Source: Methylovirgula sp.
Lineage (GTDB): Bacteria; Pseudomonadota; Alphaproteobacteria; Rhizobiales; Beijerinckiaceae
Reading direction: 5' to 3'
Length of the DNA: 14,883 nucleotides
NCBI GenBank assembly: GCA_025356505.1
Contig: JANXSV010000404.1
Location: 1 to 14,883, forward strand
Under the pieces are notes generated by a model that was given only the letters and a program-made list of their open reading frames with translations, was not told the DNA's origin and searched no databases. Shown piece after piece: positions 1-9,650 of the stretch (its first letter is position 1; every line of letters begins with the position of its first letter). Position numbers and translations under genes: made by a program.

Positions 1-407
1 AAATCCAGCGCGGTGAAGACGCCGATCATCAAGGTTTCCAGCACCAGGAAAGCAATCATGTATTCGCGAACGCGTAAAGTGACCGAAGTCCAGGACGCCA
101 GAATACAAAATGGCATCAAAAAGGTCGTCAGCAACACAAAAGGCATAGAAATTCCGTCGACGCCAAGTTTGAACAGGATTTTGTCCGAGAACCAAGCGCG
201 CTGCTCTACAAGTTGAAAAGCGGCGGAGCCCGTGTCAAAACATCTCCAAGCCACAATAGAAACTGCAAAGGTGATAAGGGTGGTGAAAAGCGATACCCAG
301 CGCACGTTACGCAAAGTTGCTTGATCATCCCCTTTCAATAGGAGGAGAAAAACAACGCCAACCAACGGCAGGAACGTGGTCAGGGAAAGAATGCCAAAAC
401 CAAACAT
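1..407 (-). CDS. nuoM: NADH-quinone oxidoreductase subunit M, 5' part (cut by window edge)
   Basis: This is the start of the NuoM antiporter-like proton-pumping subunit of the complex I membrane arm. The reading frame opens with ATG at 407-405 and stays open for 135 codons to the window edge. Translation begins [17 protein letters not shown], followed by a second hydrophobic helix and then a segment reading KLGVDGISMPFVLLTTFL and EYMIAFLVLETLMIGVF, which are typical of the NuoM N-terminal region (the LGVDGIS motif and transmembrane helices 3 and 4). Full-length NuoM is usually about 500 residues, so roughly three quarters lie outside the window. The start ATG shares one base with the nuoL stop (TAATG), which suggests translational coupling. 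Family assignment rests on sequence motifs plus the position directly after nuoL. Confidence 0.93.
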   Translation of the reverse strand, partial: MFGFGILSLTTFLPLVGVVFLLLLKGDDQATLRNVRWVSLFTTLITFAVSIVAWRCFDTGSAAFQLVEQRAWFSDKILFKLGVDGISMPFVLLTTFLMPFCILASWTSVTLRVREYMIAFLVLETLMIGVFTALD

Positions 408-2404
408 TAACGCACGCCCCCGATGAGATACCACGAAATAAGCGCTGCAACGCCGATCATCATTGCAAAGGCATAGTGGTAGACATAGCCGCTCTGCAAC
501 ACCACGACACGATTTGTAACATCGACCACGCGCGCCGCAACGCCATCCGGCCCAAGTCCATCGATGAGCTTGCCGTCACCACCCTTCCAGAACAACCTTC
601 CCAACCAGAAGGCGGGGCGCACAAAAATGAAGTCGTAAAGCTCGTCAAAATACCATTTATTGAGCAGGAACCGGTAGAGAACAGGATTTGCCTGAGCTAC
701 CGCTTTGGCTGAACCCGGCGCTACGATGTACATAAAGTATGCGAGCAAGAAACCGCCTGCCATCATGAGCGTCGGTAGCAGACTGACCAGATGCGGGACA
801 TTTTCCATCGCTTCGAGGATTTTATTGTCTTTACTAACGCTGAGCGCTTCCTTCCAGAACTCCTCCTGGCCGGCACCAAAGAATACGCCTTTAAAGGCAA
901 AGCCGGCGACCACAGCCCCAAGCGCGAGCAGAGCCAGCGGAATCAACATTACCATCGGCGATTCGTGCGGTTCATGGGCACCGTGGTCATCTGTGCCATG
1001 ATCAGCATGCGAATGAAGGCTATCAGCATCATGCCCGCTCCCCTTAGGTTCGCCAAAAAACGTCAGGAACACCAACCGCCACGAATAGAAAGAGGTAAGG
1101 CCAGCCGCGACCACAACAAGCAGAAAAGCGTAGGTATGCCCAAAACGATCTGACGCATAGGCGGCTTCGATAATTGCATCTTTCGAAACGAACCCAGCGA
1201 AACCAATCGACGTGAAGGGGATACCAAACCCCGTGAGCGCCAGCGTGCCAATTGTCATCATTGCGAATGTGAACGGGATCTTGCTTCGCAACCCACCCAT
1301 GTTCCGCATGTCCTGCTCATGATGCATCGCGTGGATGACCGAGCCTGCGCCCAAGAACAGCAGCGCCTTAAAAAAAGCGTGCGTGAAAAGGTGGAAAATA
1401 CCGAGTTGGTAGCCGCCAACGCCAAGCGCGACGAACATGTATCCAAGTTGCGAGCAAGTTGAGTAGGCAATAACTCGTTTGATATCGTTTTGTACCAATC
1501 CAATAGTTGCTGCAAAAAAGGCTGTCGTGCCGCCAACAATGGTCACAACGGACAGCGCAACCGGAGCTTGCTCAAACAGCGGCGAGAGACGCGCAACCAT
1601 AAAAACGCCCGCCGTTACCATCGTCGCGGCATGGATCAACGCGGAAACGGGTGTTGGACCTTCCATCGCGTCCGGAAGCCATGTGTGCAGGAGAAACTGC
1701 GCCGACTTGCCGCAAGCGCCCATAAAAAGCAGCAAGCAGGTAAGCGTCATAGCATCCCAGCTGTAGCCAAATGCCATAATGCTTTTGTTGGCGAGTTCAG
1801 GCGCTTTAGCGAAGATTTCCTCAAAGCCGACAGACCCGGTGAGAGCAAACACCAGAAAGATGCCAAGCGCATAACCAAAATCGCCAACGCGATTGACCAC
1901 GAATGCCTTAATGGCAGCGGCGTTGGCAGACGGCTTCTGATACCAAAAGCCAATTAAGAGATAAGATGCCAGACCGACACCTTCCCAGCCAAAGAACATT
2001 TGCACAAGATTGTCCGCAGTCACTAACATCAACATTGCGAAAGTGAACAGGGACAAATAAGCAAAAAAGCGGGGGCGGCTTTCGTCCTCATGCATATAAC
2101 CGATGGAATAAAGGTGAACTAAGGCAGAAACCGAGCACACTACAACCAACATAACTGCTGTGAGCGTGTCGACGCGAAAGGCCCATGATACCTTTAGGTC
2201 TCCGGAGGTGAACCAATTTGCGATATCGACATGGGCCGACTGATGCCCGTAGCCAACCTTCACGAACGCGACCCAAGCGAGGATGGCGGACAAGAACAAG
2301 AGGCCTGTGGTGACAATTTCCGACGCGCGAGCCCCGATGGTACGCCCGAAAACGCCGGCGATGAGGAAGCCGACAAGCGGCGCAAATACAAGGGTTTGAT
2401 ACAT
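407..2404 (-). CDS. nuoL: NADH-quinone oxidoreductase subunit L
   Basis: NuoL is the distal antiporter-like subunit of the complex I membrane arm and carries the long lateral helix. The 665-residue product has the family length. Visible landmarks are [17 protein letters not shown] around residues 138-154 with the key Glu141, [20 protein letters not shown] at 232-251 with Lys233, the HAATMV segment near 258, [18 protein letters not shown] at 338-355 with Lys346, and SKDAII near 407 with Lys408. A hydrophilic His-rich loop lies at residues 458-481. The protein is strongly hydrophobic throughout, with many transmembrane helices, and ends in a C-terminal helix (residues 643-662). It starts 7 bases after the nuoK stop and its TAA overlaps the nuoM ATG by one base. 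No lesion is seen. Confidence 0.98.
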   Translation of the reverse strand: MYQTLVFAPLVGFLIAGVFGRTIGARASEIVTTGLLFLSAILAWVAFVKVGYGHQSAHVDIANWFTSGDLKVSWAFRVDTLTAVMLVVVCSVSALVHLYSIGYMHEDESRPRFFAYLSLFTFAMLMLVTADNLVQMFFGWEGVGLASYLLIGFWYQKPSANAAAIKAFVVNRVGDFGYALGIFLVFALTGSVGFEEIFAKAPELANKSIMAFGYSWDAMTLTCLLLFMGACGKSAQFLLHTWLPDAMEGPTPVSALIHAATMVTAGVFMVARLSPLFEQAPVALSVVTIVGGTTAFFAATIGLVQNDIKRVIAYSTCSQLGYMFVALGVGGYQLGIFHLFTHAFFKALLFLGAGSVIHAMHHEQDMRNMGGLRSKIPFTFAMMTIGTLALTGFGIPFTSIGFAGFVSKDAIIEAAYASDRFGHTYAFLLVVVAAGLTSFYSWRLVFLTFFGEPKGSGHDADSLHSHADHGTDDHGAHEPHESPMVMLIPLALLALGAVVAGFAFKGVFFGAGQEEFWKEALSVSKDNKILEAMENVPHLVSLLPTLMMAGGFLLAYFMYIVAPGSAKAVAQANPVLYRFLLNKWYFDELYDFIFVRPAFWLGRLFWKGGDGKLIDGLGPDGVAARVVDVTNRVVVLQSGYVYHYAFAMMIGVAALISWYLIGGVR

Positions 2405-2411
2405 TTGAAGT

Positions 2412-2717
2412 TCAGCCCTTCATCATATTAATATCTTCAACCGCAATCGAGCCACGGTTGCGGTAATAGGTAACAAGTATAGCAAGACCTATTGCAGCTT
2501 CAGCCGCAGCTACGGTCAATATAAACAGCGCAAACACCTGCCCTGTTAGGTCCCCGAAGAAACTAGAAAAGGCGACAAGATTTATGTTTACAGCGAGCAA
2601 AATAAGCTCAACCGACATCATGATGATGATGACATTCTTACGATTGAGAAAAATGCCTGCAACGCCCAAGGTAAACAGAATCGCCGCGACTGTGAGGTAA
2701 TGTTCTAAAGGTATCAT
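2412..2717 (-). CDS. nuoK: NADH-quinone oxidoreductase subunit K
   Basis: NuoK is a small three-helix membrane subunit of complex I, homologous to MrpC and mitochondrial ND4L, and is part of the proton channel between NuoJ and NuoN. The 101 residues match the family length. The start [19 protein letters not shown] and the central [18 protein letters not shown] are characteristic. The two conserved membrane glutamates are present at Glu37 (MSVEL) and Glu73 ([12 protein letters not shown]). The gene lies 4 bases after the nuoJ stop and 7 bases before nuoL, inside the tightly packed distal part of the operon. Confidence 0.98.
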   Translation of the reverse strand: MIPLEHYLTVAAILFTLGVAGIFLNRKNVIIIMMSVELILLAVNINLVAFSSFFGDLTGQVFALFILTVAAAEAAIGLAILVTYYRNRGSIAVEDINMMKG

Positions 2718-2721
2718 AACC

Positions 2722-3330
2722 TCACACTCCTACCCTAGAGGGCACTTTTTTGACTTCCATTGCTGTTTCCTTGGTGCGCGCAACTTGCTGTGCAATGTCC
2801 TGACGCTTCACCCCAACTTTGTGGCGCAGGGTCAAGACGATGGCTCCGATCATTGCGGTGAGCAGGATCAACCCGGAAATTTCAAAGAAATAGACATATT
2901 GCGTGTAGAGAACTTGGCCGAGCGCCTGAGTGTTGGAGACGCCCGGCTTAACAGCAGAGGCGCGGGTAATGAGTTCGCCGGGCGCCTGAAACCAAGTGCC
3001 CAAAACGAAAACGAGTTCCACGAGAACCGCTATGCCAATAAGCGCGCCGACAGGAAGGTATTGCAAGAAGCCCTGTTTTAGCTCCGCGAAATCGACATCG
3101 AGCATCATGACTACGAACAGGAACAAAACCGCCACGGCTCCGACGTAAACGATCACCAGGATCATCGCAAGAAACTCCGCGCCCAGCAGCAGAAACAAGC
3201 CAGCAGCATTCACGAAAGCAAGGATCAAGAAAAGTACAGAATGAACCGGGTTGCGGGCTGAGATGACCATCACCGCTGACGCAATCAGCACCGTAGAAAA
3301 CAAGTAAAAGAAGCCGGTGACGATATTCAT
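2722..3330 (-). CDS. nuoJ: NADH-quinone oxidoreductase subunit J
   Basis: NuoJ (ND6 homologue) is a five-helix membrane subunit linking the quinone-site region to the antiporter modules. The product is 202 residues. The conserved helix 3 is visible at about residues 56-75 ([20 protein letters not shown], with Tyr62 at the position where structures show a pi-bulge), preceded by [10 protein letters not shown]. Helices also lie near residues 5-24, 31-50, 93-112 and 150-168. The C-terminal 30 residues are basic and hydrophilic. The ATG at 3330-3328 is preceded by an AAGGG Shine-Dalgarno sequence with 8 bases of spacing. A 70-bp gap separates it from nuoI, the second-largest gap in the cluster; I see no convincing terminator or promoter in it. 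Confidence 0.97.
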   Translation of the reverse strand: MNIVTGFFYLFSTVLIASAVMVISARNPVHSVLFLILAFVNAAGLFLLLGAEFLAMILVIVYVGAVAVLFLFVVMMLDVDFAELKQGFLQYLPVGALIGIAVLVELVFVLGTWFQAPGELITRASAVKPGVSNTQALGQVLYTQYVYFFEISGLILLTAMIGAIVLTLRHKVGVKRQDIAQQVARTKETAMEVKKVPSRVGV

Positions 3331-3400
3331 AATTTCAACCCTTGTATCATTCTTTCGAAGCTAAATGGCTTTGCCCTCGCCTTAAAGCACACTTCTGCTC

Positions 3401-3889
3401 TTACCGGTATTGCGCATCCATGGCGATGTTGCGCGCCAATTCACGCTCCCAGCGCGCGCCGTTGGCCAGTAAGCGATTTTTATCATACAACAACTCTTCG
3501 CGTGTCTCAGTCGAGTTTTCAAAGTTCGGACCTTCGACAATCGCATCCACCGGGCAAGCCTCCTGACAGAGACCGCAGTAAATGCACTTTACCATGTCAA
3601 TGTCATAGCGAGTTGTTCGCCGCGTGCCGTCGTTGTTTCGAGGACCTGCTTCAATTGTAATGGCTTGCGCAGGACAAATAGCCTCGCATAGCTTGCAAGC
3701 GATGCAGCGTTCTTCGCCGTTTGGATACCGGCGTAACGCGTGCTCTCCCCTAAAGCGCGGTGAGAGCTGACCCTTTTCATGAGGGTAGTTTAAGGTTGCT
3801 TTTGGCTTGAAAAAATAGCGCATCGACAAAAAGAAAGCCGACACAAATTCGCTCAGCAACAAAGACTTGGCCGCATGATCTAATCTCAT
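3401..3889 (-). CDS. nuoI: NADH-quinone oxidoreductase subunit I (2x[4Fe-4S] ferredoxin-type)
   Basis: NuoI (TYKY homologue) holds clusters N6a and N6b and passes electrons from NuoG toward N2 in NuoB. The 162-residue product has two CxxCxxCxxxCP motifs: Cys62, Cys65, Cys68, Cys72 ([12 protein letters not shown]) and Cys102, Cys105, Cys108, Cys112 ([12 protein letters not shown]). The N-terminal amphipathic part ([18 protein letters not shown], residues 10-27) matches the membrane-associated helix of the family. The C-terminal [19 protein letters not shown] is typical of alphaproteobacterial and mitochondrial forms. The ATG at 3889-3887 overlaps the nuoH stop by 4 bases (ATGA), indicating translational coupling. 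All cluster ligands are intact. Confidence 0.98.
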   Translation of the reverse strand: MRLDHAAKSLLLSEFVSAFFLSMRYFFKPKATLNYPHEKGQLSPRFRGEHALRRYPNGEERCIACKLCEAICPAQAITIEAGPRNNDGTRRTTRYDIDMVKCIYCGLCQEACPVDAIVEGPNFENSTETREELLYDKNRLLANGARWERELARNIAMDAQYR

Positions 3890-4908
3890 CCGTGCACTCC
3901 GCCAAAAAATTGCAAAAAGCCTGCCACGACGACCACCCCCACAAGCGATAGCGGCAAGAACACCTTCCAGCCCAAACGCATCAACTGGTCGTAGCGATAG
4001 CGCGGTACGAAAGCTTTCACCATCGCAAACATAAAGAAAACCAATGATACTTTAAGAATGAACCATATCGGCGCTAGCCACGCCGCCGTAAATGGTGAAA
4101 ATGGGATCGGCGACAGCCAGCCACCCATGAAAAGGATTGTGGTCATGGCGCACATTGTCAAAATCGCAACATATTCACCCATCATAAACAGCAGATACGG
4201 AGTGGAAGAATATTCAACCATGAAACCGGCGACGAGCTCTGATTCCGCTTCAGGCAAATCAAACGGCGGACGATTCGTTTCAGCAAGGGCCGAAATGAAG
4301 AAGATAACGAACATCGGAAACAGCGGAAGCCAATACCAGCCAAAAAGGCCCCATTTGCTCTGTTGCGCTTCGACGATGTCAGTCAGGTTCAGAGATCCAG
4401 AGCAGAGCAAGACAGTGATCAGCACAAAGCCGATCGACACTTCGTAAGACACCATCTGCGCCGCAGAACGCAGCGCGCCGAGGAATGGATATTTGGAATT
4501 TGAAGCCCAGCCGCCCATAATGACGCCGTAAACACCGAGCGAGGAAATGGCGAATATGTAAAGAATTCCAACATTTAAGTCGGCAATGGCCCAACCGGAG
4601 CTGAGCGGGATCACCGCCCAAGCTGACATTGCCAATACAGAAGTGACCAGAGGAGCGAGTAGAAAAACGCCTTTGTTCGCACCCGAAGGTACAATCGGCT
4701 CCTTAAATACAAACTTAAGCATGTCTGCGAAGCTTTGTAACAAACCCCAAGGGCCAACCACGTTCGGCCCGCGACGCAGTTGCACGGCCGCCCAGATTTT
4801 ACGATCTGCCAGCAGTATGTAGGCAACGAAGATAAGCAGGCCGACGAGAAGCGCTAACCCTTTAACGATCATCATCAAAACGCCGAGAAATACGAAGGAC
4901 GGGTCCAT
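3886..4908 (-). CDS. nuoH: NADH-quinone oxidoreductase subunit H
   Basis: NuoH (ND1 homologue) is the membrane subunit at the junction with the hydrophilic arm and forms much of the quinone entry channel. The product is 340 residues with about eight transmembrane helices. Diagnostic stretches are [20 protein letters not shown] (residues 35-54), the [12 protein letters not shown] loop (69-80), [20 protein letters not shown] (133-152) followed by VSYE, and the acidic quinone-site loop [20 protein letters not shown] (207-226). The C-terminal [20 protein letters not shown] (300-319) is also typical. The gene starts 3 bases after the nuoG stop and its stop overlaps the nuoI start by 4 bases. No missing motif was noticed. 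Confidence 0.98.
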   Translation of the reverse strand: MDPSFVFLGVLMMIVKGLALLVGLLIFVAYILLADRKIWAAVQLRRGPNVVGPWGLLQSFADMLKFVFKEPIVPSGANKGVFLLAPLVTSVLAMSAWAVIPLSSGWAIADLNVGILYIFAISSLGVYGVIMGGWASNSKYPFLGALRSAAQMVSYEVSIGFVLITVLLCSGSLNLTDIVEAQQSKWGLFGWYWLPLFPMFVIFFISALAETNRPPFDLPEAESELVAGFMVEYSSTPYLLFMMGEYVAILTMCAMTTILFMGGWLSPIPFSPFTAAWLAPIWFILKVSLVFFMFAMVKAFVPRYRYDQLMRLGWKVFLPLSLVGVVVVAGFLQFFGGVHG

Positions 4909-4911
4909 AAT

Positions 4912-6924
4912 TTACTCCGCCGCCTGCGCCAATGCGCCATGGGCAAGGGCCGAACATTCAGCCATGACCTTCGACGCGCGCGCGATTGGATTTGTGAGAT
5001 AGAAATCGGTGATGGGCGAAATGAAAGTGATTTTGTCCATGGCCCCCGCACCCTCGCCAAGATTTGTCAAATCTGCGGCATTGCCGGGAAGGATTGAATC
5101 GATGGCAGCAAAGTGCGGAAAAGCAGCATATAGCTCCGCGCGAAGCTGCGAAAGGCTGTCAAAGGGGAGCCTGTGACCGACAGAGTCAGAAAGCGCACGG
5201 AGGATTGACCAATCTTCGCGGGCATTGCCAGGCGGGAAGGTGGCTCGATTGGCCAATTGCACCCTACCCTCGGTATTGACGTAAGTGGCCGACTTTTCCG
5301 TATATGTTGCACTTGGCAGGATGACGTCAGCACGGTGCGCCCCGGCATCTCCATGAGTACCTATGTAAACCACATAAGCCGAAGCAGGCAGCTCGGTTTC
5401 ATCCGCGCCAAGCGAAATGATGACATCACAACCGGAAAGATCTGTGCGCTTCAGGCCCAAATCCAGAGCGCCGACCGCTGCTGCGGACGTGTGCAAAACG
5501 CTGAAACCATTCCAGCCTTCCTTGAACACGCCCAGCGATGTCGCCGCCTTCGCCGCATTGGCTAGAACCGACGCGTTTTCAAATGCCCCGGCTCCAACGA
5601 TCAAAAGCGGCTTTTGCTTGCTTGCCGGGGCGTGACCCAAAAAAGCCTCCAAGCTTTCGGACCCTGCGCCGAGGTAATTGTACGTGTAATTGAGGTCCGC
5701 TTTCTCGCCGATAACTCCGACCAGCAGGTTACCCTGACGCCAGCGCTTCCTGATGCGCGCGTTAAGTACCGGAGCCTCTTTGCGGGGGTTCGTACCGACC
5801 AACATGACGGCATCAGCTTCGTCGATACCGGCAACAGTTGAATTGAAGATGTAGGATGCGCGGCCTTTTGCAGGATCGAGAGCGCCGACGCCCTCCACCG
5901 AAATGGCTGTTGATCCCAAAGCGTTTACCAGTGATTTCAGGGCAAATGTCTCTTCAACACTGGCCAATTGTCCAACGATTGCACCTATTTTGGAGCTTTC
6001 GATCCTATTAGCAATTGTGTTGAGCGCGTCCGCCCATGACACGGCCACGAGTTTGCCATTTTGGCGCAGATAGGGACGGTCAAGCCTTTGGCTTTTGAGG
6101 CCATCAACAATGTGGCGGGTCTTGTCTGAAATCCACTCCTCGTTGATTGCCTCATTGATACGCGGCAAAATGCGCATGACTTCGCGCCCGCGGCTGTCAA
6201 CGCGGATGGACGAGCCAAGAGCGTCCATCACGTCGACGGATTCGGTTTTCTGCAATTCCCAAGGCCGCAATTTGAAAGACTGCGGCTTGCTTGTCAGCGC
6301 GCCAACCGGGCACAGATCAACGAGATTGCCCTGCAATTCGGAAGTCATCGCGCGTTCAAGATAGGTTGTAATTTCAACATCTTCGCCGCGACCTGTAAGG
6401 CCGAGCTCAGTGACGCCGGCAACTTCTGTAGAGAAGCGAACGCAGCGCGTACACTGAATGCAACGGTTCATTGAGGTTTTGACCAAAGCGCCGATATATT
6501 TATCTTCCACGGCGCGCTTGTTTTCATGAAAACGAGATGAATCGGCACCAAAAGCCATGGCTTGATCCTGCAAATCGCACTCACCGCCCTGATCGCAAAT
6601 CGGGCAATCAAGCGGGTGATTGATGAGCAGGAACTCCATAACGCCTTCGCGGGCCTTCTTGACCATCGGCGATTTGGTGCTGACGACTGGCGGTTCACCA
6701 TTTGGCCCTGGACGCAAATCGCGCACGCCCATGGCGCAGGAGGCTGTAGGCTTTGGCGGTCCACCCTTCACCTCAACGAGGCACATGCGGCAATTGCCCG
6801 CAATCGAAAGCCGTTCATGGAAACAAAAACGCGGAATCTCTGCCCCTGCCGCTTCACACGCCTGAAGCAGGGTGTAGTCAGAGGGAACATCAACCTCGAT
6901 GTCGTCAATCAGGAGTTTGGTCAT
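4912..6924 (-). CDS. nuoG: NADH-quinone oxidoreductase subunit G
   Basis: NuoG is the large Fe-S subunit of the NADH dehydrogenase arm. I place the start at the ATG 6924-6922 (MTKLLIDDIEVDV), giving 670 residues; longer in-frame readings toward 7089 run into the nuoF 3' end and lack homology. N-terminal [2Fe-2S] ligands: Cys34, Cys45, Cys48, Cys63. The His-ligated cluster N5: His103, Cys107, Cys110, Cys116 (HPLDCPICDQGGEC). Cluster N4: Cys155, Cys158, Cys161, Cys205 (CIQCTRC and LCPVGAL). The remaining 450 residues form the degenerate molybdopterin-oxidoreductase-like domain, including QKTESVDVMDALGSSIRVDS and the late GTHGDAGAHRADVILPSATY followed by TEKSATYVNTEGRVQLA. The length is in the usual range for alphaproteobacteria. 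The gap after nuoF is 46 bases. Confidence 0.97.
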   Translation of the reverse strand: MTKLLIDDIEVDVPSDYTLLQACEAAGAEIPRFCFHERLSIAGNCRMCLVEVKGGPPKPTASCAMGVRDLRPGPNGEPPVVSTKSPMVKKAREGVMEFLLINHPLDCPICDQGGECDLQDQAMAFGADSSRFHENKRAVEDKYIGALVKTSMNRCIQCTRCVRFSTEVAGVTELGLTGRGEDVEITTYLERAMTSELQGNLVDLCPVGALTSKPQSFKLRPWELQKTESVDVMDALGSSIRVDSRGREVMRILPRINEAINEEWISDKTRHIVDGLKSQRLDRPYLRQNGKLVAVSWADALNTIANRIESSKIGAIVGQLASVEETFALKSLVNALGSTAISVEGVGALDPAKGRASYIFNSTVAGIDEADAVMLVGTNPRKEAPVLNARIRKRWRQGNLLVGVIGEKADLNYTYNYLGAGSESLEAFLGHAPASKQKPLLIVGAGAFENASVLANAAKAATSLGVFKEGWNGFSVLHTSAAAVGALDLGLKRTDLSGCDVIISLGADETELPASAYVVYIGTHGDAGAHRADVILPSATYTEKSATYVNTEGRVQLANRATFPPGNAREDWSILRALSDSVGHRLPFDSLSQLRAELYAAFPHFAAIDSILPGNAADLTNLGEGAGAMDKITFISPITDFYLTNPIARASKVMAECSALAHGALAQAAE

Positions 6925-6970
6925 TGCAAACTTTTTCCGTTTTTCAATTCGTCTAAAATGCTTCGAAGGT

Positions 6971-8272
6971 CTATTCCGCCGCGATGCGAATGGGGTCAGA
7001 ATGCGGATTTGCAGCGTACTGATCAATCCGGCGCTCAATCTCAGGGCGAAAATGGGCGATAAGGCCTTGAATTGGCCACGCTGCCGCATCTCCCAAGGCG
7101 CAAATCGTGTGGCCTTCGATCTGCTTGGTCACGTCCAATAACATATCGATTTCGCGCTTCTGTGCGCGGCCTTCCGCCATTCGCGTCATTACGCGCCACA
7201 TCCAACCGGTGCCTTCGCGGCACGGAGTGCACTGGCCACAGCTTTCGTGCTTGTAGAAGTACGAAAGGCGCGCGATGGCTCGCACAATGTCCGTACTCTT
7301 GTCCATAACAATTACCGCGGCCGTACCGAGGCCAGAACGCAGCTTGCTCAGGGAGTCAAAGTCCATTGGGCAGTCAATGATCTGCTCGGACGGCACCATG
7401 CGCACCGAAGACCCGCCCGGAATAACGGCCAGCAGATTGTCCCAGCCGCCGCGAATACCGCCGCAATGGCGATCAATCAGTTCACGGAACGGGATGCTCA
7501 TGGCTTCTTCAACGTTGCACGGCTTGTTTACATGGCCGGAAATGCAAAACAGCTTGGTGCCGGCATTGTTTTTCGCTCCGAAACCGGAAAACCAAGCTGC
7601 GCCTCGGCGCAAAATTGTCGGGGCAACTGCGATCGATTCCACATTGTTGACGGTCGTCGGGCAGCCATAAAGGCCCATGTTAGCCGGAAACGGCGGCTTA
7701 AGGCGTGGCTGCCCTTTTTTGCCCTCAAGGCTTTCCAGCATGGCGGTTTCTTCACCGCAAATATAAGCGCCTGCGCCGTGATTGACGTAAAGGTCAAAAT
7801 CCCAGCCGTTTTTATTATTTTTGCCGATAAGACCAGCCTCATAAGCTTGGTCGACTGCATCCTGTAAACGCTCGCGCTCCAAGATGTATTCGCCGCGCAC
7901 ATAAATGTAGCAAGCATGCGCTTCCATGGCAAAGGACGCGAGCAGGCACCCTTCAATCAGCAAATGAGGATCGTTGCGCAGAATTTCACGGTCTTTGCAG
8001 GTGCCAGGCTCTGACTCATCGGCATTGACGACGAGATAAGACGGCCGCACCGGATCGGCTTTTGGCATGAACGACCATTTGAGGCCGGTGGGAAACCCTG
8101 CCCCGCCGCGACCGCGCAGGCCGGATGCCTTCATCTCGCTGATAATCCAGTCCTTACCTTTTTCGATAACGGTTTTAGTGCCGTCCCAAGCGCCCCGCGC
8201 CTGCGCTCCCTTCAGCGTCCAATCACCGTAGCCGTAAAGATTTGTGAAAATACGATCTTTGTCTTCAAGCAT
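6971..8272 (-). CDS. nuoF: NADH-quinone oxidoreductase subunit F (FMN, NADH site)
   Basis: NuoF (51-kDa subunit) binds NADH and FMN and carries cluster N3, so it is where electrons enter complex I. The ATG at 8272-8270 ([14 protein letters not shown]) is chosen because AAGGA lies 7 bases upstream and homology begins there; the frame is open further up to 8332 but overlaps nuoE. The 433-residue product has the glycine-rich nucleotide motif [10 protein letters not shown] (54-63), the FMN-binding [15 protein letters not shown] (83-97), [19 protein letters not shown] (172-190), and N3 ligands Cys345, Cys348, Cys351 ([14 protein letters not shown]) with Cys391 ([12 protein letters not shown]). It lies 10 bases after the nuoE stop. 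All catalytic residues expected in the family are present. Confidence 0.98.
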   Translation of the reverse strand: MLEDKDRIFTNLYGYGDWTLKGAQARGAWDGTKTVIEKGKDWIISEMKASGLRGRGGAGFPTGLKWSFMPKADPVRPSYLVVNADESEPGTCKDREILRNDPHLLIEGCLLASFAMEAHACYIYVRGEYILERERLQDAVDQAYEAGLIGKNNKNGWDFDLYVNHGAGAYICGEETAMLESLEGKKGQPRLKPPFPANMGLYGCPTTVNNVESIAVAPTILRRGAAWFSGFGAKNNAGTKLFCISGHVNKPCNVEEAMSIPFRELIDRHCGGIRGGWDNLLAVIPGGSSVRMVPSEQIIDCPMDFDSLSKLRSGLGTAAVIVMDKSTDIVRAIARLSYFYKHESCGQCTPCREGTGWMWRVMTRMAEGRAQKREIDMLLDVTKQIEGHTICALGDAAAWPIQGLIAHFRPEIERRIDQYAANPHSDPIRIAAE

Positions 8273-8282
8273 ATTTCGATCC

Positions 8283-9302
8283 TTAAACTGGCTTATCGCC
8301 ATCGGAATTACTCGGACGCCAGCCAGTGGCAAGCTTTTTGGATTGTTCGATCCAACCGTCGCGCAACGCGCGGCCCTTGAAGGATTTCAAATTCTGATCG
8401 ACCCACAACAGGTTCATCTGCGTCCACGCTGCAATCTGATCAAAATGGAAGATACCCATCTCATGGAGCATGATTTCAAGCTTTGGCCCAACACCCCAAA
8501 TCAGCTTTAAGTCATCTGCAGCGCCTGAACGCGCTGTGCATAGCAATTCAGGCTTGTGCATATCTGAAATTGGTTCTTCGCTCACCCGCTTTGTTAAAAC
8601 CGGTGCATCTGCAACATGCATCTCAGGCCTATCTGTGTTTGATGCAGTTTGTGCAACCGCCGGAGCCGCAGCGCCATTGTCGTTGCTCAACGGTACATTA
8701 GGATAGAACGATGTCAGTGCTGTGAGCTTGCCAAACTCCGGCTCCGATGTTTTACGGCCAGTCTGAGATCCCTTAATGACAGGGCGACCAGCGTCCAGAT
8801 CGTCAAGGAGCTTGCTGAAGCTCACTGGAGTGAGGTCTTCATAATAATCGTTGTTGATCTGAACCATAGGGGCATTGCAGCACGCACCCAGGCACTCCAC
8901 TTCTAACCACGAGAATTTGCCGTCGGGCGTAACATGTTGCTGATCGCCGATGCGTTGTTCAAGGACGGCTTTGAGATCATTTGACCCGCGCAACATACAT
9001 GGCGTTGTGCCGCACATCTGGATAAAATATTTGCCGACTGGAGCAAGGTTGAACATCGTGTAGAAAGTTGCGACCTCGAGCGCGCGGATATACGGCATGC
9101 CTAGCATATCTGCCACTTTTTCGATTGCCGGTTTAGGGAGCCAATAATCATGCTGCTCCTGCGCGCGCCAAAGCAAAGGGATCACCGCCGACGCCTGTCG
9201 GCCAGCGGGGTACTTGGTCAACTGCTTTGTGGCCCAGTCAAGATTTTCCGGAGAAAACTCAAAAGAATTAGGTTGCTGATCAGTAAGGCGACGGACGGAC
9301 AT
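8283..9302 (-). CDS. nuoE: NADH-quinone oxidoreductase subunit E with C-terminal helix-hairpin-helix extension
   Basis: NuoE (24-kDa subunit) is a thioredoxin-fold protein holding [2Fe-2S] cluster N1a next to the FMN of NuoF. Residues 1-170 are the canonical domain, with ligands Cys97, Cys102 (MCGTTPCML) and Cys137, Cys141 ([11 protein letters not shown]). The protein is 339 residues, about twice the E. coli length. Residues 172-262 form a low-complexity, Ala/Pro/acidic linker, and residues 263-325 a second domain ([20 protein letters not shown] followed by [12 protein letters not shown]), whose GVGPKLE segment resembles a helix-hairpin-helix. Such extensions are known in alphaproteobacterial NuoE proteins; their function is not established to my knowledge. 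An AAAGGG sequence lies 5 bases before the ATG, overlapping the end of the upstream small gene. Confidence 0.97.
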   Translation of the reverse strand: MSVRRLTDQQPNSFEFSPENLDWATKQLTKYPAGRQASAVIPLLWRAQEQHDYWLPKPAIEKVADMLGMPYIRALEVATFYTMFNLAPVGKYFIQMCGTTPCMLRGSNDLKAVLEQRIGDQQHVTPDGKFSWLEVECLGACCNAPMVQINNDYYEDLTPVSFSKLLDDLDAGRPVIKGSQTGRKTSEPEFGKLTALTSFYPNVPLSNDNGAAAPAVAQTASNTDRPEMHVADAPVLTKRVSEEPISDMHKPELLCTARSGAADDLKLIWGVGPKLEIMLHEMGIFHFDQIAAWTQMNLLWVDQNLKSFKGRALRDGWIEQSKKLATGWRPSNSDGDKPV

Positions 9303-9311
9303 GAGAACCCT

Positions 9312-9650
9312 TTAATTCAACTTATCGCAGGCGGGAATGGTACCCGAATGGCACAGGTAGGCCGAGGTACCGCGCTGCATCGCGACGTAGGCAATGTTTG
9401 TTGAATCGATAAATGCAGCTTTGATTTCAAAGCCTTGAGCCAAAAGTTGACCCATAGGAGGGATTTTTGACTTCGGATCAATTACCACGGGAGCGGCGGC
9501 CACATTCGAGGTTGTGGTGGTTGTGTCGGGCGCAGTCGCATCTAGAACAGGGTTTGAAACCGGAGCCTTGTTCGAGGCACCATACATATCTGGTGCCGAT
9601 AACGACGCGACACAGAAAAGCAGTAGTGCAATGACTGTGGGCCGCTTCAT
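9312..9650 (-). CDS. Small predicted exported protein of unknown function between nuoD and nuoE
   Basis: The 112-residue product is not a known complex I core subunit and I do not recognise its family. Residues 1-19 look like a Sec signal peptide ([19 protein letters not shown]), with cleavage possible near residue 19 or 25. There is no good lipobox, since Cys13 is preceded by Phe. A Thr/Ala/Pro-rich low-complexity linker at about 30-60 precedes a compact C-terminal part ([20 protein letters not shown] then [19 protein letters not shown]) with two cysteines, Cys100 and Cys108, that could pair in the periplasm. Its ATG overlaps the nuoD stop by 4 bases (ATGA), and it ends 9 bases before nuoE, with the nuoE ribosome binding site at its 3' edge. 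It is therefore surely translated with the nuo genes. Export is inferred, and a link to complex I is inferred only from position. Confidence 0.85.
   Translation of the reverse strand: MKRPTVIALLLFCVASLSAPDMYGASNKAPVSNPVLDATAPDTTTTTSNVAAAPVVIDPKSKIPPMGQLLAQGFEIKAAFIDSTNIAYVAMQRGTSAYLCHSGTIPACDKLN

Noticed and set aside
6971..7089. N-terminal extension of NuoG reading from 7089
   Set aside because: It overlaps the nuoF 3' coding region and lacks NuoG homology. The MTKLLIDD start at 6924 fits the family.
7247..7867. 206-codon open frame on the plus strand, antisense to nuoF
   Set aside because: It is covered by nuoF, whose motifs are all intact, and its translation has no family resemblance.
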